Source of the DNA: a virus
Reading direction: 5' to 3' (one strand)
Length of the DNA: 25,331 nucleotides
IMG/VR virus record: IMGVR_UViG_3300049597_000050
Coordinates: 1-25,331 of that record
Position numbers and translations under genes: made by a program. A model generated the notes under the pieces. That model was not told where the DNA came from and did no database searches. It saw only the letters and a list, made by a program, of their open reading frames with translations. Of this stretch, positions 1 to 8,461 are shown piece by piece. Position 1 is the first letter of the stretch. The number at the start of each line of letters is the position of its first letter.

Positions 1-300
1 AGATACGAGCAAGCAAGCATAGAAGCTTGGGGACTTGCAGTATATCACGCTGAACTTGCTCAGGAGACTTTAGAGAACATATCTCAGTTATATTGGCTAG
101 CACAAAAGGTAATCCAGGAGAACCAAATGATGGCAGGGTTCTATCTAGCGTTAGGTGGTTACGGTGAAGACAAAGCAGCTTATAAAGAACTTGGGCTAAC
201 ATATGAATCTGATAAGATGGTAGCAGAACAAGAGTTAAATATACTTGATGAAGATTACTATATAGAAGATGACGAAGATGAAGACGATGAGGAGTACTAA
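1..300 (+). CDS. Unknown protein, 3' end only (acidic C-terminus)
   Basis: Reading frame open from the left edge to the TAA at 298-300, giving 99 visible residues with no certain start inside the window, so this is the 3' part of a gene that begins upstream. The visible part looks helical (AELAQETLENISQLYWLAQKV) and ends in a strongly acidic tail of Asp and Glu. Its stop overlaps the terminase start by one base (TAATG), so it is translationally coupled to the large terminase and probably belongs to the packaging operon. A small terminase subunit often occupies this place, but I see no HTH in the visible part and a better small-terminase candidate lies at 19305. Function not recognised. Confidence 0.75.
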   Translation, partial: RYEQASIEAWGLAVYHAELAQETLENISQLYWLAQKVIQENQMMAGFYLALGGYGEDKAAYKELGLTYESDKMVAEQELNILDEDYYIEDDEDEDDEEY

Positions 301-1706
301 TGGTAGAGTTACCTAGAGACCCTGATACGCTAGCTCGTGTTAAGAAAGTTTTAGAAGATAGAGCGTTTGCTAAGAGATGGCGTTGTGATATTGACAACTG
401 TGATGGGGAACCACACGAGGGTCGCCCTGTTCGCCACGCTAGAACCGCTCAAACACCACCTTGGAAAGACAATATGAATCAAGATGGTATTATTCGTAAA
501 TGGTACCTTAGAGGCGGTAGAGGATCTGGTAAGACTTGGGCTGGTTCTCACGCTCTTGCAGAGATAATCTTATGGCACGGCGGTACAGATAGTAATGGTG
601 ACCAAAGACAGTATGGTATAGTAGGACCTGACTTCAGGCACACCCTGGAAACCTGTATGGAAGGACCTTCTGGTCTTATCGCTGCACTAGGTGGAGAATC
701 AGGTGGCTATATTAGAAACTTTAACCGTGCAACAGGAGACCTACACTTAGAGAACGGTGCTATTGTTTATGTATCGGGAGCTGACTCATTCGGTCGTCGT
801 ATTGAGGGTAAGAACTTGACATCAGTATGGGCTGATGAGGTTGGTCTATGGTCGCTTAGAAGATGGCAAAGAACTTGGGAGCAAGCTATTCAGTTCGCTG
901 TTCGTAAGAAGCCTTCTCTTTATATTATGACTGGAACACCTAAACAGGGACATCCTTTAGTACAAAGATTGGTTGCTGACCCTACTGTTAAGACTGTTGT
1001 TATGTCTACCAAGGATAACAAGGCTCTTGACCCAGAGCAGTTAGCACAATGGGAAGCTGCTTATGCTGGTACTCGTCTAGGTAGGCAAGAGCTAGAGGGA
1101 GAGGTTCTTATGGATACCCCTGGTGCCCTATGGAGTATCGCACAAATAGAATCAAGTAGACTTGAGGTATCTCCCGAAGATCTTGTTAGAATCTTCATCG
1201 GTTGGGACCCTGCTGTTACATCTGGAGAGAACTCTGACGAACACGGTATTATTGTTGCTGGACAAATAGCGGGAGACCCTGCTCGCTTCTGTGTATTGGA
1301 AGACGGTTCGGGTAGATATTCTCCTATGGAAGCTGTTCGTAAGGTTACTGACTTGTTTGAGAAGTGGGGTGCTGATAAAGTTATCGCTGAAACTAACAAT
1401 GGTGGCGATATGATTGGTGCCTTATTGCGAACGGGTGAAGTAATAATACCTTATGATAAAGTAACTGCTACTAGGGGAAAACGCTTGCGTGCAGAACCTA
1501 TTGCTTCTTTATCTGAACAAGGAAGACTTCATATGATTGGAGCTCATCCTAAACTGGAAGAACAGATGACCACCTGGTCCCCTGAACAACCTGGTTCCCC
1601 AGACAGGCTAGACGCTATGGTTTGGGCAATAACTGCATTACAAGAAAAGAGTGCCACATCACGCGGGTATGTTGGCAAACATCGTATCTCTGTTAGGAGT
1701 AAATAA
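300..1706 (+). CDS. Terminase large subunit (packaging ATPase and nuclease)
   Basis: Motor that drives phage DNA into the prohead and cuts the concatemer. The 468-aa length is usual. The N-terminal ATPase domain shows a Walker A motif RGGRGSGKT at about residues 71-79 and a Walker B-like VWADE at 176-180 (D179, E180), followed by the coupling motif TGTP at 211-214. The C-terminal RNase H-like nuclease has acidic residues in the expected order: D303 in GWDPA, E364 in AETNN, and D435/D438 in SPDRLDAMVWA. The start at 300 overlaps the upstream stop, with a GAGGAG ribosome site just before it. The stop overlaps the portal start by one base. Family identification is secure. Packaging mode (cos or headful) cannot be told from this sequence. 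Confidence 0.96.
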   Translation: MVELPRDPDTLARVKKVLEDRAFAKRWRCDIDNCDGEPHEGRPVRHARTAQTPPWKDNMNQDGIIRKWYLRGGRGSGKTWAGSHALAEIILWHGGTDSNGDQRQYGIVGPDFRHTLETCMEGPSGLIAALGGESGGYIRNFNRATGDLHLENGAIVYVSGADSFGRRIEGKNLTSVWADEVGLWSLRRWQRTWEQAIQFAVRKKPSLYIMTGTPKQGHPLVQRLVADPTVKTVVMSTKDNKALDPEQLAQWEAAYAGTRLGRQELEGEVLMDTPGALWSIAQIESSRLEVSPEDLVRIFIGWDPAVTSGENSDEHGIIVAGQIAGDPARFCVLEDGSGRYSPMEAVRKVTDLFEKWGADKVIAETNNGGDMIGALLRTGEVIIPYDKVTATRGKRLRAEPIASLSEQGRLHMIGAHPKLEEQMTTWSPEQPGSPDRLDAMVWAITALQEKSATSRGYVGKHRISVRSK

Positions 1707-4165
1707 TGGGTCTATGGGACCGTATCACAGGATCTTTTGATAAGCGTAGCACTGAAATCGTAGGACCTCAGGGCGAAATGCTTAATAAAAATGAGTATAA
1801 AGGATTATGGGCGTCTGCTATTGGTGCAAACTCAGCAGCTGCTTCAGAACTAAACAAAATAAAGCCACACGCTGATGAGGCAACTAACCTATCAGCAGTA
1901 GCAGCAAGATCTATTGACATTATCGTTGATACTCTATCTGCATTAGACTTACAGGTTACTACCTCTACTGGTGAACCAGTGGATGACCATTTCTTAGAAC
2001 AACTATTTAACCACACTCCAAACCCTTCTGAGTCTGCTAGACTATTTAAGAAGTCAATGTGGTATCGTATCTACAATCAAGGTGAAGCGATAATCGTACT
2101 TGACCGTGGTCCTTCTCGTGTAGATACTCCTAAGACTGCACACTTACACTACGGTAAAACCCGTGTTAGACTATCTAAGCCTACTCCTCAGGCTCCTCAG
2201 GGCGATATCATCGCTTTTGAGATAGAGGTAGATAAGAAGTGGTATGTTCTATCTCCTAGCGAAGTATTATGGCTAAGAGAGCCACAGCCAGGCAACCCTT
2301 GGAAATCCCGTGCACCAATGGAAGCCGCATTAGAGTCAATCGGACTATCTCGTGCCGCTAAAGGCTGGCAAGCAGGTCAACTACTAAACGGTGCAAATCC
2401 TAACGGTATCGTTTACCTAGGAGACCCAGAGAACGATGACGCTTACTTCTTAGCCCGTGAAGAAGTAGAAGCTGCACTAACAGGACCAAGCTCAGCAGGT
2501 CGTATTGCTACATTTGCTGGACCTGTAAAGCCTGAATACATCAAGGTAGGATTCAACGCCCAAGAGGTAGCTTACCTTGACACTCTTAAAGTATCAGATG
2601 AGCAGATTGTACAGGCTCTAGGTGTACCAAGAGACTTAGTATTCGGCGGTAGCACTTATGAGAACCAGGAGCAAGCTCTTAAGGTTCTATGGGAGCACAC
2701 ACTACTTCCTAAGCTTGCTATTATTGCTAGCGAGATTAACAGACAGATTCTTTCTGACACTGATTTGTTTGCTACCTTTGATACTTCATCAGTTACTGCA
2801 TTACAGCAGAACCTAGATGCTATTGCTTCCCGTATTACTAGCGTTATTGACAAAGACATCATCACTATCAACGAAGCCCGTGCTGCATTAGGTTATGACC
2901 CACTAAGTGAAGGTGGAGATGTTACCCTATCGGCTTACAAGGTATCCCTTGGGCTACCAGTGCCAGGAGTAAATGCTGCTCTTCCAGAAGCTCGTACCAT
3001 TGAGGTTGATGACTCAAAAAAAGCATTTAGGAACATCGTAGAAACACCTGCAAAGCGTGTATATGATGTTCCTCAGTATATCCAAGATAATGCTGCTCGT
3101 GGTTTAAGATACTATGAGGAAGGCTTAGCAGGAGACGGTGTAACAGACCAGACTGTAGCGGAAGCTAGAGAAATGGCTGGCGGTTTTGTTAGCGAAGATA
3201 AGATTAAAAGAATAGGTCCTTGGATTGCTCGTCACTTAGTAGATCTTGACGCTCCAAAGAACAATGACCCAGAAGATGCAGAGTATCCAGGTCCAGGTCT
3301 TGTAGCTCACTTGCTATGGGGTTCAGGTCCAGACAAAACTACTGCTAATCGTGTTCGTCGTTGGGCTGAAAGAGAAGCAGCTAAGCTAGAAGATGCAGAA
3401 GATAGAACACACACTCGTGGTTTAGAGCCAGAAGATGTAGAGCGTAAGCTTGACAGTTTGGAAACCCAGGCTATCCGTGTTATTCGTCGTATGGCAGAAG
3501 CTATGCGTAGAGACGCTGAGAAGCGTTTACAGCGTGTAGGAGTTAGAGAGACAACATTCCCTGCTGATGCTAACTTAGTATTTAATGCTGCGGCTTGGAC
3601 TGAGAGAGCATATGAGTATCTACTACCTGTTATCGCAAGAGCACTAGAAGAAGGCTTTGAAGCTACCGCTAATGCTCTAGGTGTAAGCTTAAACTTTGAT
3701 GAGTACATTACAGTATCATCTGACGCTAGAACCAAGGTATTGGTTGACCAGGTTAACACAACTACCGCTAAGGTATTACAAGACCGTTTAACTGCTGCTG
3801 CTATCGCTGACAGAATCTCTGTTGACGAATATAAGAAAGCACTTAAGTCAACCTTTGATGATTTAACTTCTTGGCGTGCTGAGACTATTGCTAGAACTGA
3901 AATGATTGGTTCTTTTAATGGTGCTAGCCGTCAAGCTGCCGTAGATAGCGGTGTTCCAGTTTCTAGGGAATGGCTTGCTACTCGTGGACCTAGAACACGC
4001 CCCTCTCATATCGCTATTGATGGATATAAGACATTAGGAATGAATGACCCTTACCCAAATGGTTTAATGTATCCAGGCGACCCGTCTGGTGCCGCTAAAG
4101 AGACAGTAAACTGTCGCTGTGTTGAACTATTTATAACTGATTACTCCCAGGAAGGAAATATATAA
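1706..4165 (+). CDS. Portal protein fused to a C-terminal MuF-type head morphogenesis domain
   Basis: At 819 aa this is about twice the usual portal length. Residues about 1-430 are the portal: QILNGANPNG-like and LGVPRDLVFGG segments are typical of HK97/SPP1-type portals, the dodecameric ring that DNA passes through. Residues about 455-555 hold a small domain (RGLRYYEEGL, ARHLVDLDAP, VAHLLWGSG, RRWAEREA) that I know as a recurrent module in phage head proteins but cannot name with certainty. Residues about 570-660 look helical, and about 690-815 match the SPP1 gp7/MuF-type domain (IARTEMIGSFNGASRQAA, then WLATRGPRTRPSH, and the closing NCRCVE motif). The gene overlaps the terminase by one base and is followed one base later by the protease. 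A portal-MuF fusion means no separate MuF gene is needed. Confidence 0.93.
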   Translation: MGLWDRITGSFDKRSTEIVGPQGEMLNKNEYKGLWASAIGANSAAASELNKIKPHADEATNLSAVAARSIDIIVDTLSALDLQVTTSTGEPVDDHFLEQLFNHTPNPSESARLFKKSMWYRIYNQGEAIIVLDRGPSRVDTPKTAHLHYGKTRVRLSKPTPQAPQGDIIAFEIEVDKKWYVLSPSEVLWLREPQPGNPWKSRAPMEAALESIGLSRAAKGWQAGQLLNGANPNGIVYLGDPENDDAYFLAREEVEAALTGPSSAGRIATFAGPVKPEYIKVGFNAQEVAYLDTLKVSDEQIVQALGVPRDLVFGGSTYENQEQALKVLWEHTLLPKLAIIASEINRQILSDTDLFATFDTSSVTALQQNLDAIASRITSVIDKDIITINEARAALGYDPLSEGGDVTLSAYKVSLGLPVPGVNAALPEARTIEVDDSKKAFRNIVETPAKRVYDVPQYIQDNAARGLRYYEEGLAGDGVTDQTVAEAREMAGGFVSEDKIKRIGPWIARHLVDLDAPKNNDPEDAEYPGPGLVAHLLWGSGPDKTTANRVRRWAEREAAKLEDAEDRTHTRGLEPEDVERKLDSLETQAIRVIRRMAEAMRRDAEKRLQRVGVRETTFPADANLVFNAAAWTERAYEYLLPVIARALEEGFEATANALGVSLNFDEYITVSSDARTKVLVDQVNTTTAKVLQDRLTAAAIADRISVDEYKKALKSTFDDLTSWRAETIARTEMIGSFNGASRQAAVDSGVPVSREWLATRGPRTRPSHIAIDGYKTLGMNDPYPNGLMYPGDPSGAAKETVNCRCVELFITDYSQEGNI

Positions 4166-4166
4166 T

Positions 4167-5144
4167 ATGACAAACAAATGGATTGCAGAAACTCGTGCTG
4201 TTGAGCTAAGAGCTATTGTAGGACTAGAGAACTCTTTTGAGGGACTAGCTTGCCGCTATGGTGTAGAAGACTCTTATGGTACCACTTTCGTTTCAGGTTG
4301 CTTCACTCGTGGAGGACTAGATAAGGGTAGTTACTCACTACTATGGATGCACGACCCAAACCGCCCAGTTGGTACCTTTACAGCTGTTGAGCGTGCTGAT
4401 GGTCTATACATCGTAGGTAAATGGGATGACACTGCTGCTGGTAGAGATGCCCGTATGGCAGCTATGTCTGGTTCAGCTGGTGACCTATCAGTTGGATTTA
4501 CTTGGTACCAAGAACCAGGTCAAGATGAAGATTTGATTACTATCGCTAGACTACAAGAAGTTTCACAGGTTACTTCTCGCTTTGGTGCTGTCCCTGGTAG
4601 CGTGCTTACAGCCGTCAGGAACGCCGTAGAAGCCCTGGAAGACCGTTGGACTACCGAATACCCTAACAAAGAAGAAGCTGCCGTTACAAAGGATATTGAG
4701 CAGGGGACTCCAGAAGCAGAACAAGAAGAAGTTCAGGCTCCTGAGTTAGAGGAAACTGTTGAGGAAGTATTAGAAGAGACCGTAGAAGAAAGAGCAGAGC
4801 TAGGCGAACTAGCAGAAGGCGACTTCGTTTCTTTCGTATCTGAAGACGGTATAGAATACGGTCGTGTAGAATACATTATGACTGAGGGAACTTTTGGAGT
4901 AGAGGGAGACGCATTGTCTTTCCCAGCTTCTGAGGAGAACCCATTTGCTCTAATCCGTCTTTATGATAAAGAAGATGGGAAGTATGAGCCTACTACCACT
5001 TTTGTTGGTAAGAGCTTTGCAGAGCTAACTAAGATTGAACTTGTTGGAGATGTTACAGACGAAGAAACACCTCGTGAAGATAACAACGACGACAGAGCAA
5101 GCCGTATGGTATTGCTAGCCCGTTACATTCAAACATTGTTCTAA
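4167..5144 (+). CDS. Prohead maturation protease (HK97 U35/S78 type) with acidic linker and extra C-terminal domain
   Basis: Serine protease that trims the capsid during maturation. The catalytic residues are visible: H62 in LLWMHDPNRPVG, S108 in GDLSVGF, and an acidic candidate E131 in LQEVSQVTSRFG. The core takes about residues 10-155. It is followed by a Glu-rich low-complexity linker (about 165-210) and then a beta-rich domain at about 218-292 (EGDFVSF, GRVEYIMTEG, PASEENPFALIRLYD, ELTKIEL). That domain is one I have seen attached to proteases of actinobacterial phages and may act as scaffold. No separate scaffold gene is visible between this gene and the capsid gene, so the capsid delta domain and this C-terminal region are the likely scaffolding pieces. 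A hairpin follows the stop (5152-5186). Confidence 0.92.
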   Translation: MTNKWIAETRAVELRAIVGLENSFEGLACRYGVEDSYGTTFVSGCFTRGGLDKGSYSLLWMHDPNRPVGTFTAVERADGLYIVGKWDDTAAGRDARMAAMSGSAGDLSVGFTWYQEPGQDEDLITIARLQEVSQVTSRFGAVPGSVLTAVRNAVEALEDRWTTEYPNKEEAAVTKDIEQGTPEAEQEEVQAPELEETVEEVLEETVEERAELGELAEGDFVSFVSEDGIEYGRVEYIMTEGTFGVEGDALSFPASEENPFALIRLYDKEDGKYEPTTTFVGKSFAELTKIELVGDVTDEETPREDNNDDRASRMVLLARYIQTLF

Positions 5145-5151
5145 AAGATGT

Positions 5152-5186
5152 CTGGGGACTCTGTTGAGGGGTCGCTGGGTCCCCAG
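5152..5186 (+). repeat. GC-rich inverted repeat after the protease gene
   Basis: CTGGGGAC at 5152-5159 is perfectly complementary to GTCCCCAG at 5179-5186, with a 19-nt loop. No clean T-run follows (GCTTTCC), so a canonical terminator is doubtful. The arm sequence shares TGGGGA and GGGTCCCCA with the clear terminator at 7050-7097, so the two hairpins bracket the holin-like and capsid genes. It could attenuate transcription, protect or define an mRNA end, or separate two translation units. Confidence 0.6.
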
Positions 5187-5229
5187 GCTTTCCAAAAAAG
5201 AATCAGACTCCAAGTATAAGGAAAATATT

Positions 5230-5556
5230 ATGAGCACAAAGAACATCATTGATGTTATTACAGAAAAAGCAAGATTCTGGTTCCCACCTATCGTAGCATC
5301 TTGGACTCTATGGTTCTTAGGTATCTTTGCTACCTTCCTACTATCAGCAGCTAAGACTAACTTAGATAACGGTATCATTCCTCCACTAACATTTGGAGAC
5401 GCTGTAAACGCACTATGGGCAGCCATTGGTGCAGGTATCGCTGTTGCTATCCAGTATCTAGACAAGAAGTACACTCGTTACGGTGTAAATGCTTCTAACG
5501 CAGATGACATTGAGATGCCAACAGTAACAGAGGCTCCAGAGTTTAAACAGGACTAA
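5230..5556 (+). CDS. Small membrane protein with two membrane segments, holin candidate
   Basis: The protein is 108 aa from the ATG at 5230, which is preceded by a good AAGGAAA ribosome site. A longer in-frame start at 5164 would put the N-terminus inside the hairpin and has no such site. Two hydrophobic segments are visible, at about residues 15-39 (FPPIVASWTLWFLGIFATFLL) and about 56-76 (AVNALWAAIGAGIAVAIQYL), followed by a charged soluble tail. Small size, two membrane spans and a polar C-terminus fit a holin, but nothing in the sequence proves it. Its place between protease and capsid, 17 kb from the endolysin, is unusual. It is followed two bases later by a second small membrane protein, and the pair may act together. 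Confidence 0.75.
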   Translation: MSTKNIIDVITEKARFWFPPIVASWTLWFLGIFATFLLSAAKTNLDNGIIPPLTFGDAVNALWAAIGAGIAVAIQYLDKKYTRYGVNASNADDIEMPTVTEAPEFKQD

Positions 5557-5558
5557 TC

Positions 5559-5948
5559 ATGACTAACGAACTTACTCAGATAGTGCTTTCTGTTGCCGCT
5601 TTTATTACTGCCATTGGTGTTATCGCTATGGCTGCTAATAAGATTTATGGATTCGCTCGCCGTATTGAAAAGGCTATTGGCGAAGACAGTAAAGGCAGAA
5701 GCATATCTGACAGGCTCGCCAAAGTGGAGCACCAGGTATTCCCTAACGGTGGAGGGAGCTTATCCGACCAGATAAGCGATTTATCTACTGCCGTAACAAC
5801 ATTAGTAGCTAAGACTGAAACCATAGAGAATATGATGACAGGCATAACTGCTAACGCTATCAGTAATAATAATAAAAGATCTAGCCGCAGTCCTAGAGAA
5901 ACAGCAAAAAGCACGACTGTAAAAAACCCAACTACTACTAAAAAATAA
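5559..5948 (+). CDS. Membrane-anchored coiled-coil protein, possible holin partner
   Basis: The protein is 129 aa. One N-terminal membrane segment (about residues 7-30, IVLSVAAFITAIGVIAMAANKIYGF) is followed by a heptad-like region (about 50-105) and a basic Ser/Thr/Lys-rich tail rich in Asn (SNNNKRSSRS). This layout is common among small phage proteins annotated as holin-associated or membrane proteins. It starts two bases after the preceding gene, so the two are co-translated. The tail contains the 14-nt microrepeat AGTAATAATAATAA at 5862-5875, which recurs at 8850 and 10005. Function is not proven. Confidence 0.75.
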   Translation: MTNELTQIVLSVAAFITAIGVIAMAANKIYGFARRIEKAIGEDSKGRSISDRLAKVEHQVFPNGGGSLSDQISDLSTAVTTLVAKTETIENMMTGITANAISNNNKRSSRSPRETAKSTTVKNPTTTKK

Positions 5949-5962
5949 GGAAGGTTCCAGAC

Positions 5963-7018
5963 ATGGACATTCGTACACTACAGGCAGAAGCTGCAAACCT
6001 TGCAGCTATCGCTGAAAAAGGTGACCTAACCGAAGAGCAGAGCGTTCGCTTTGACGAGGTTATCAGCACCATTGAAAACAGAAAAGCACAGGCTGAGAAA
6101 GCTGCTCGTGCGATTTCACTAGTCAAAGACACTGAGGTTGTAGAGACCGTTGCTGTTGAGACTGCAGGCACCATCGGACAGACCTATGTTCGTTCAGGTA
6201 AGGCTGGTTCTCGTGACCGTGTCTCTGCTAACATGGAAATCCGTGCTACCCTAACTGGAGACATCGTTGTTAACCCAACTCTTGACAATGTTGCTACCCC
6301 ATCATTCAAGGCACCACTAACAAGCATCGTTTCAGTAACCCCAGTAACCACTGGTGACGTTACCGTTGTAACTGCTACTCCTACCTACGGCGACACAATC
6401 TTCACCGCAGAAGGAACCAACAAGGAAGAAGTTGAACTAACTTACACTTCTGAGGTTAAGGCACTTGGAACAATGACTGGTTTCATCAAGGCAAGCCGCC
6501 AGGCACTATCTGACTCAGCTCAGCTAGCTTCTGACATTGACCGTGAGCTAACCCAGAACCTAGTACGCAAGATCGAGAACCACATTGCTGGTACTCTATC
6601 AACAGCTACTTTCTCTGAGGTTGAGTCTGACGACATCCTTTCTGCAGCTTCTGTTGCAAAGGCTATCGTTGACAGCGGTCTATACACTGCTAACACCATC
6701 GTTCTAAACCCTATTGACAAGAGCAACATTGATGTTTCTGTTCTAGGTCTAGGCGGAACTTCTCCAATCGTAAACAACACTGTTTGGGGACTAAACATCG
6801 TTACCTCTGCTGCTGTTACTCAGGGAACCGCTTATGTTGGTGACTTCGCAGCTGCTGTTAAGTTCTACACCAAGAATGGCGTAGAGGTTTACACAACTGA
6901 CGCTGATGGAACCGACTTCATCAAGAACATCGTTACCGTTCTTGCAGAAGCTCGTGGAATCGCTGCTGTTGTAGCACCTGCTGCAATCGTAAAGATTGTT
7001 CCTGCAGTAGCTAGCTAA
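5963..7018 (+). CDS. Major capsid protein (HK97 fold, with N-terminal helical delta-like region)
   Basis: The protein is 351 aa and comes after the protease in the usual order. Residues about 1-50 are charged and helical (QAEAANLAAIAEKGDLTEEQ, IENRKAQAEKAARA), as expected of a delta domain that guides prohead assembly and may be removed by the protease. The rest has the alternating beta and Gly/Thr-rich character of HK97-type capsids, with FTAEGTNKEEVELTYTS resembling the E-loop/P-domain and GDFAAAVKFYTKNGVEVY the A-domain edge. AAGGAAGG precedes the start. Codon third positions are visibly richer in C than in neighbouring genes, which suits a very highly expressed protein. A strong terminator follows at 7050-7097. 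The cleavage site is not determined. Confidence 0.9.
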   Translation: MDIRTLQAEAANLAAIAEKGDLTEEQSVRFDEVISTIENRKAQAEKAARAISLVKDTEVVETVAVETAGTIGQTYVRSGKAGSRDRVSANMEIRATLTGDIVVNPTLDNVATPSFKAPLTSIVSVTPVTTGDVTVVTATPTYGDTIFTAEGTNKEEVELTYTSEVKALGTMTGFIKASRQALSDSAQLASDIDRELTQNLVRKIENHIAGTLSTATFSEVESDDILSAASVAKAIVDSGLYTANTIVLNPIDKSNIDVSVLGLGGTSPIVNNTVWGLNIVTSAAVTQGTAYVGDFAAAVKFYTKNGVEVYTTDADGTDFIKNIVTVLAEARGIAAVVAPAAIVKIVPAVAS

Positions 7019-7049
7019 TCGCTTTCTAACTAGGAACAAGAACCACTCG

Positions 7050-7097
7050 GAGGGTGGGGAACCTTGGGACTCCCTTGGGTCCCCACCCTCTATTTTT
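7050..7097 (+). terminator. Rho-independent terminator after the capsid gene
   Basis: GAGGGTGGGGA (7050-7060) pairs perfectly over 11 bp with TCCCCACCCTC (7080-7090) and is followed at once by TATTTTT (7091-7097). It separates the head block from the connector and tail genes. It probably limits read-through so that capsid message exceeds tail message, with leakage or an unseen promoter serving the tail genes. Confidence 0.9.
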
Positions 7098-7125
7098 AGA
7101 ACACAGACTTAATAAGGAGCCTAAG

Positions 7126-7773
7126 ATGGCATATTGCACAGAAGACGATGTAGAACTATACATCAACATAAACCAAGTACCAGATATTGAAGAAGTTATC
7201 ACTGCTGCTATGAACACAGTAGATACTTTTACTAAAGATATCTTTGAGTCAAGAGAGCTAACTGTTTATACTGAGGTTAATCGTTCTAATGTTGCTGAGC
7301 TTCCTTATGCAACACAGAGCATTGACAATATAGTAGCAGTACCATCACAAATAGAGATACCAGAGAACCTATGGGACTTTGAAGACGGTACAATAGCTCG
7401 CTTAAGGTTTTATACCATCGCTCCTTACAGCTTCCTTATAGTAGGAGCTGAACCTTATTCAGACCGCTATAAGCACGAACTTAGATTAAATGTAACTGGA
7501 ACATTCGGTTACCCAACAACACCATTTCAGATTAGAACTGCTACCGCACTACTTGCAGCTTACTACATTAGCCTAGCAGGATTTGGTGAACTAAAAGACG
7601 CAGCAACTAAACTTATTGGAACTTCTCCAGATATACAGTCATTAGAGGTAGAAGGATACAGAGTATCATATCGCCCTACTACTCAAGCAGCAGTAACTGA
7701 TAGTACTGGTCTAGTAGCCATTGACCGCCTATTAACACCTTTCAAGAGAACCAAACGAACAAAGGCAAACTAA
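7126..7773 (+). CDS. Head-tail adaptor (gp6/gp15-like connector)
   Basis: The protein is 215 aa from the ATG at 7126, which has AAGGAG just upstream. The frame is open further back to 7054, but that would start inside the terminator. It lies directly after the capsid gene, where the ring bound under the portal is normally encoded. The N-terminus YCTEDDVELYINI with an all-helical look, and the region FQIRTATALLAAYYISLAGFG near residues 145-170, fit the helical adaptor family. Function comes mostly from position and general fold. The stop overlaps the next start by one base. Confidence 0.78.
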   Translation: MAYCTEDDVELYININQVPDIEEVITAAMNTVDTFTKDIFESRELTVYTEVNRSNVAELPYATQSIDNIVAVPSQIEIPENLWDFEDGTIARLRFYTIAPYSFLIVGAEPYSDRYKHELRLNVTGTFGYPTTPFQIRTATALLAAYYISLAGFGELKDAATKLIGTSPDIQSLEVEGYRVSYRPTTQAAVTDSTGLVAIDRLLTPFKRTKRTKAN

Positions 7774-8126
7774 TGTTATTTGCAGGACCCAGTCTGGAAT
7801 CCCACGCAATCAGTGTTTACCGTAAGGAAAATGAGATTGACGAAGAGGGTATGCCTTCACAAGTCTTTGAGCTCGTAGAAGAGTTTAGAGGCGGTTTTGG
7901 TAGCGTTGCAACATCTAGAGAACTATATGTTGGTACTCCTTCACAGAGAGTAGATGCCGCTATCTCTACCTTCACAAATACACAAGCACAAATCGGCGAC
8001 AAGATAAATGTCAACGGTAGAGACTGGAAGTGTGTAGGAGTATCTACTACTGGACCTACTATCCGCATTTTTCTAGTTACTTGGGGACTTAATGTTGCAA
8101 GTACCAATAACGGAGGCGAAAGCTAA
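7773..8126 (+). CDS. Head-tail stopper or closure protein
   Basis: The protein is 117 aa and predominantly beta (SHAISVYRKENEID, VFELVEEFRGGFGSV, GDKINVNGRDWKCVGV, RIFLVTWGL). Size, beta-barrel character and place between the adaptor and the gp10-like gene fit the stopper that seals the head after packaging. It has one-base TAATG overlaps at both ends. Assigned by synteny and shape, not by a catalytic motif. Confidence 0.72.
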   Translation: MLFAGPSLESHAISVYRKENEIDEEGMPSQVFELVEEFRGGFGSVATSRELYVGTPSQRVDAAISTFTNTQAQIGDKINVNGRDWKCVGVSTTGPTIRIFLVTWGLNVASTNNGGES

Positions 8127-8461
8127 TGGATATTGACACCAGTGCATTTGAGAGAACAGCAAAAGCTTACCTTAAAACAGTAGAAGACCAGCTTTACAAA
8201 GATTTAGTTGGAGCAGGTCAAGAGATTCGTAACGAATCAGTCAGGGCTACCCCTGTTGACACTGGTGCCCTAAGAGCAGGATGGCAAGTAAGACAGAGTA
8301 GAACTCAGTATACAGCCGAAGTAGAGATATTTAACAAAGTACCTTATGCTGGTTATGTAGAATACGGCACAAGATACCAAAGATCTCAGCCTATGTTAAG
8401 ACCAGCAGTCAATAAGATTCTACCTAGACTTATTGCTAAGATAAGGAGATATGGAAAATAA
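8126..8461 (+). CDS. HK97 gp10-like neck / minor tail protein
   Basis: The protein is 111 aa. The family signature is clear: ATPVDTGALRAGWQV at about residues 39-53 followed by VPYAGYVEYGTRYQ at about 71-84 and a C-terminal basic helix. These proteins sit at the head-tail joint and are needed for tail completion. Overlaps of one base at each end place it in a tightly coupled connector cassette. Confidence 0.87.
   Translation: MDIDTSAFERTAKAYLKTVEDQLYKDLVGAGQEIRNESVRATPVDTGALRAGWQVRQSRTQYTAEVEIFNKVPYAGYVEYGTRYQRSQPMLRPAVNKILPRLIAKIRRYGK

Noticed and set aside
3307-3759. 150-aa minus-strand frame inside the portal gene, and similar minus-strand frames elsewhere
   Set aside because: They are shadows of + strand genes with recognisable products. 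They lack ribosome sites and family features.
5152-5190. Terminator after the prohead protease
   Set aside because: Good stem but no T-run, so it is recorded only as an inverted repeat.
5164-5229. N-terminal extension of the first small membrane protein
   Set aside because: It begins inside the hairpin loop and has no ribosome site. ATG at 5230 with AAGGAAA is better.
7054-7125. N-terminal extension of the head-tail adaptor
   Set aside because: It would start inside the terminator stem. The ATG at 7126 has an AAGGAG site and gives a normal length.
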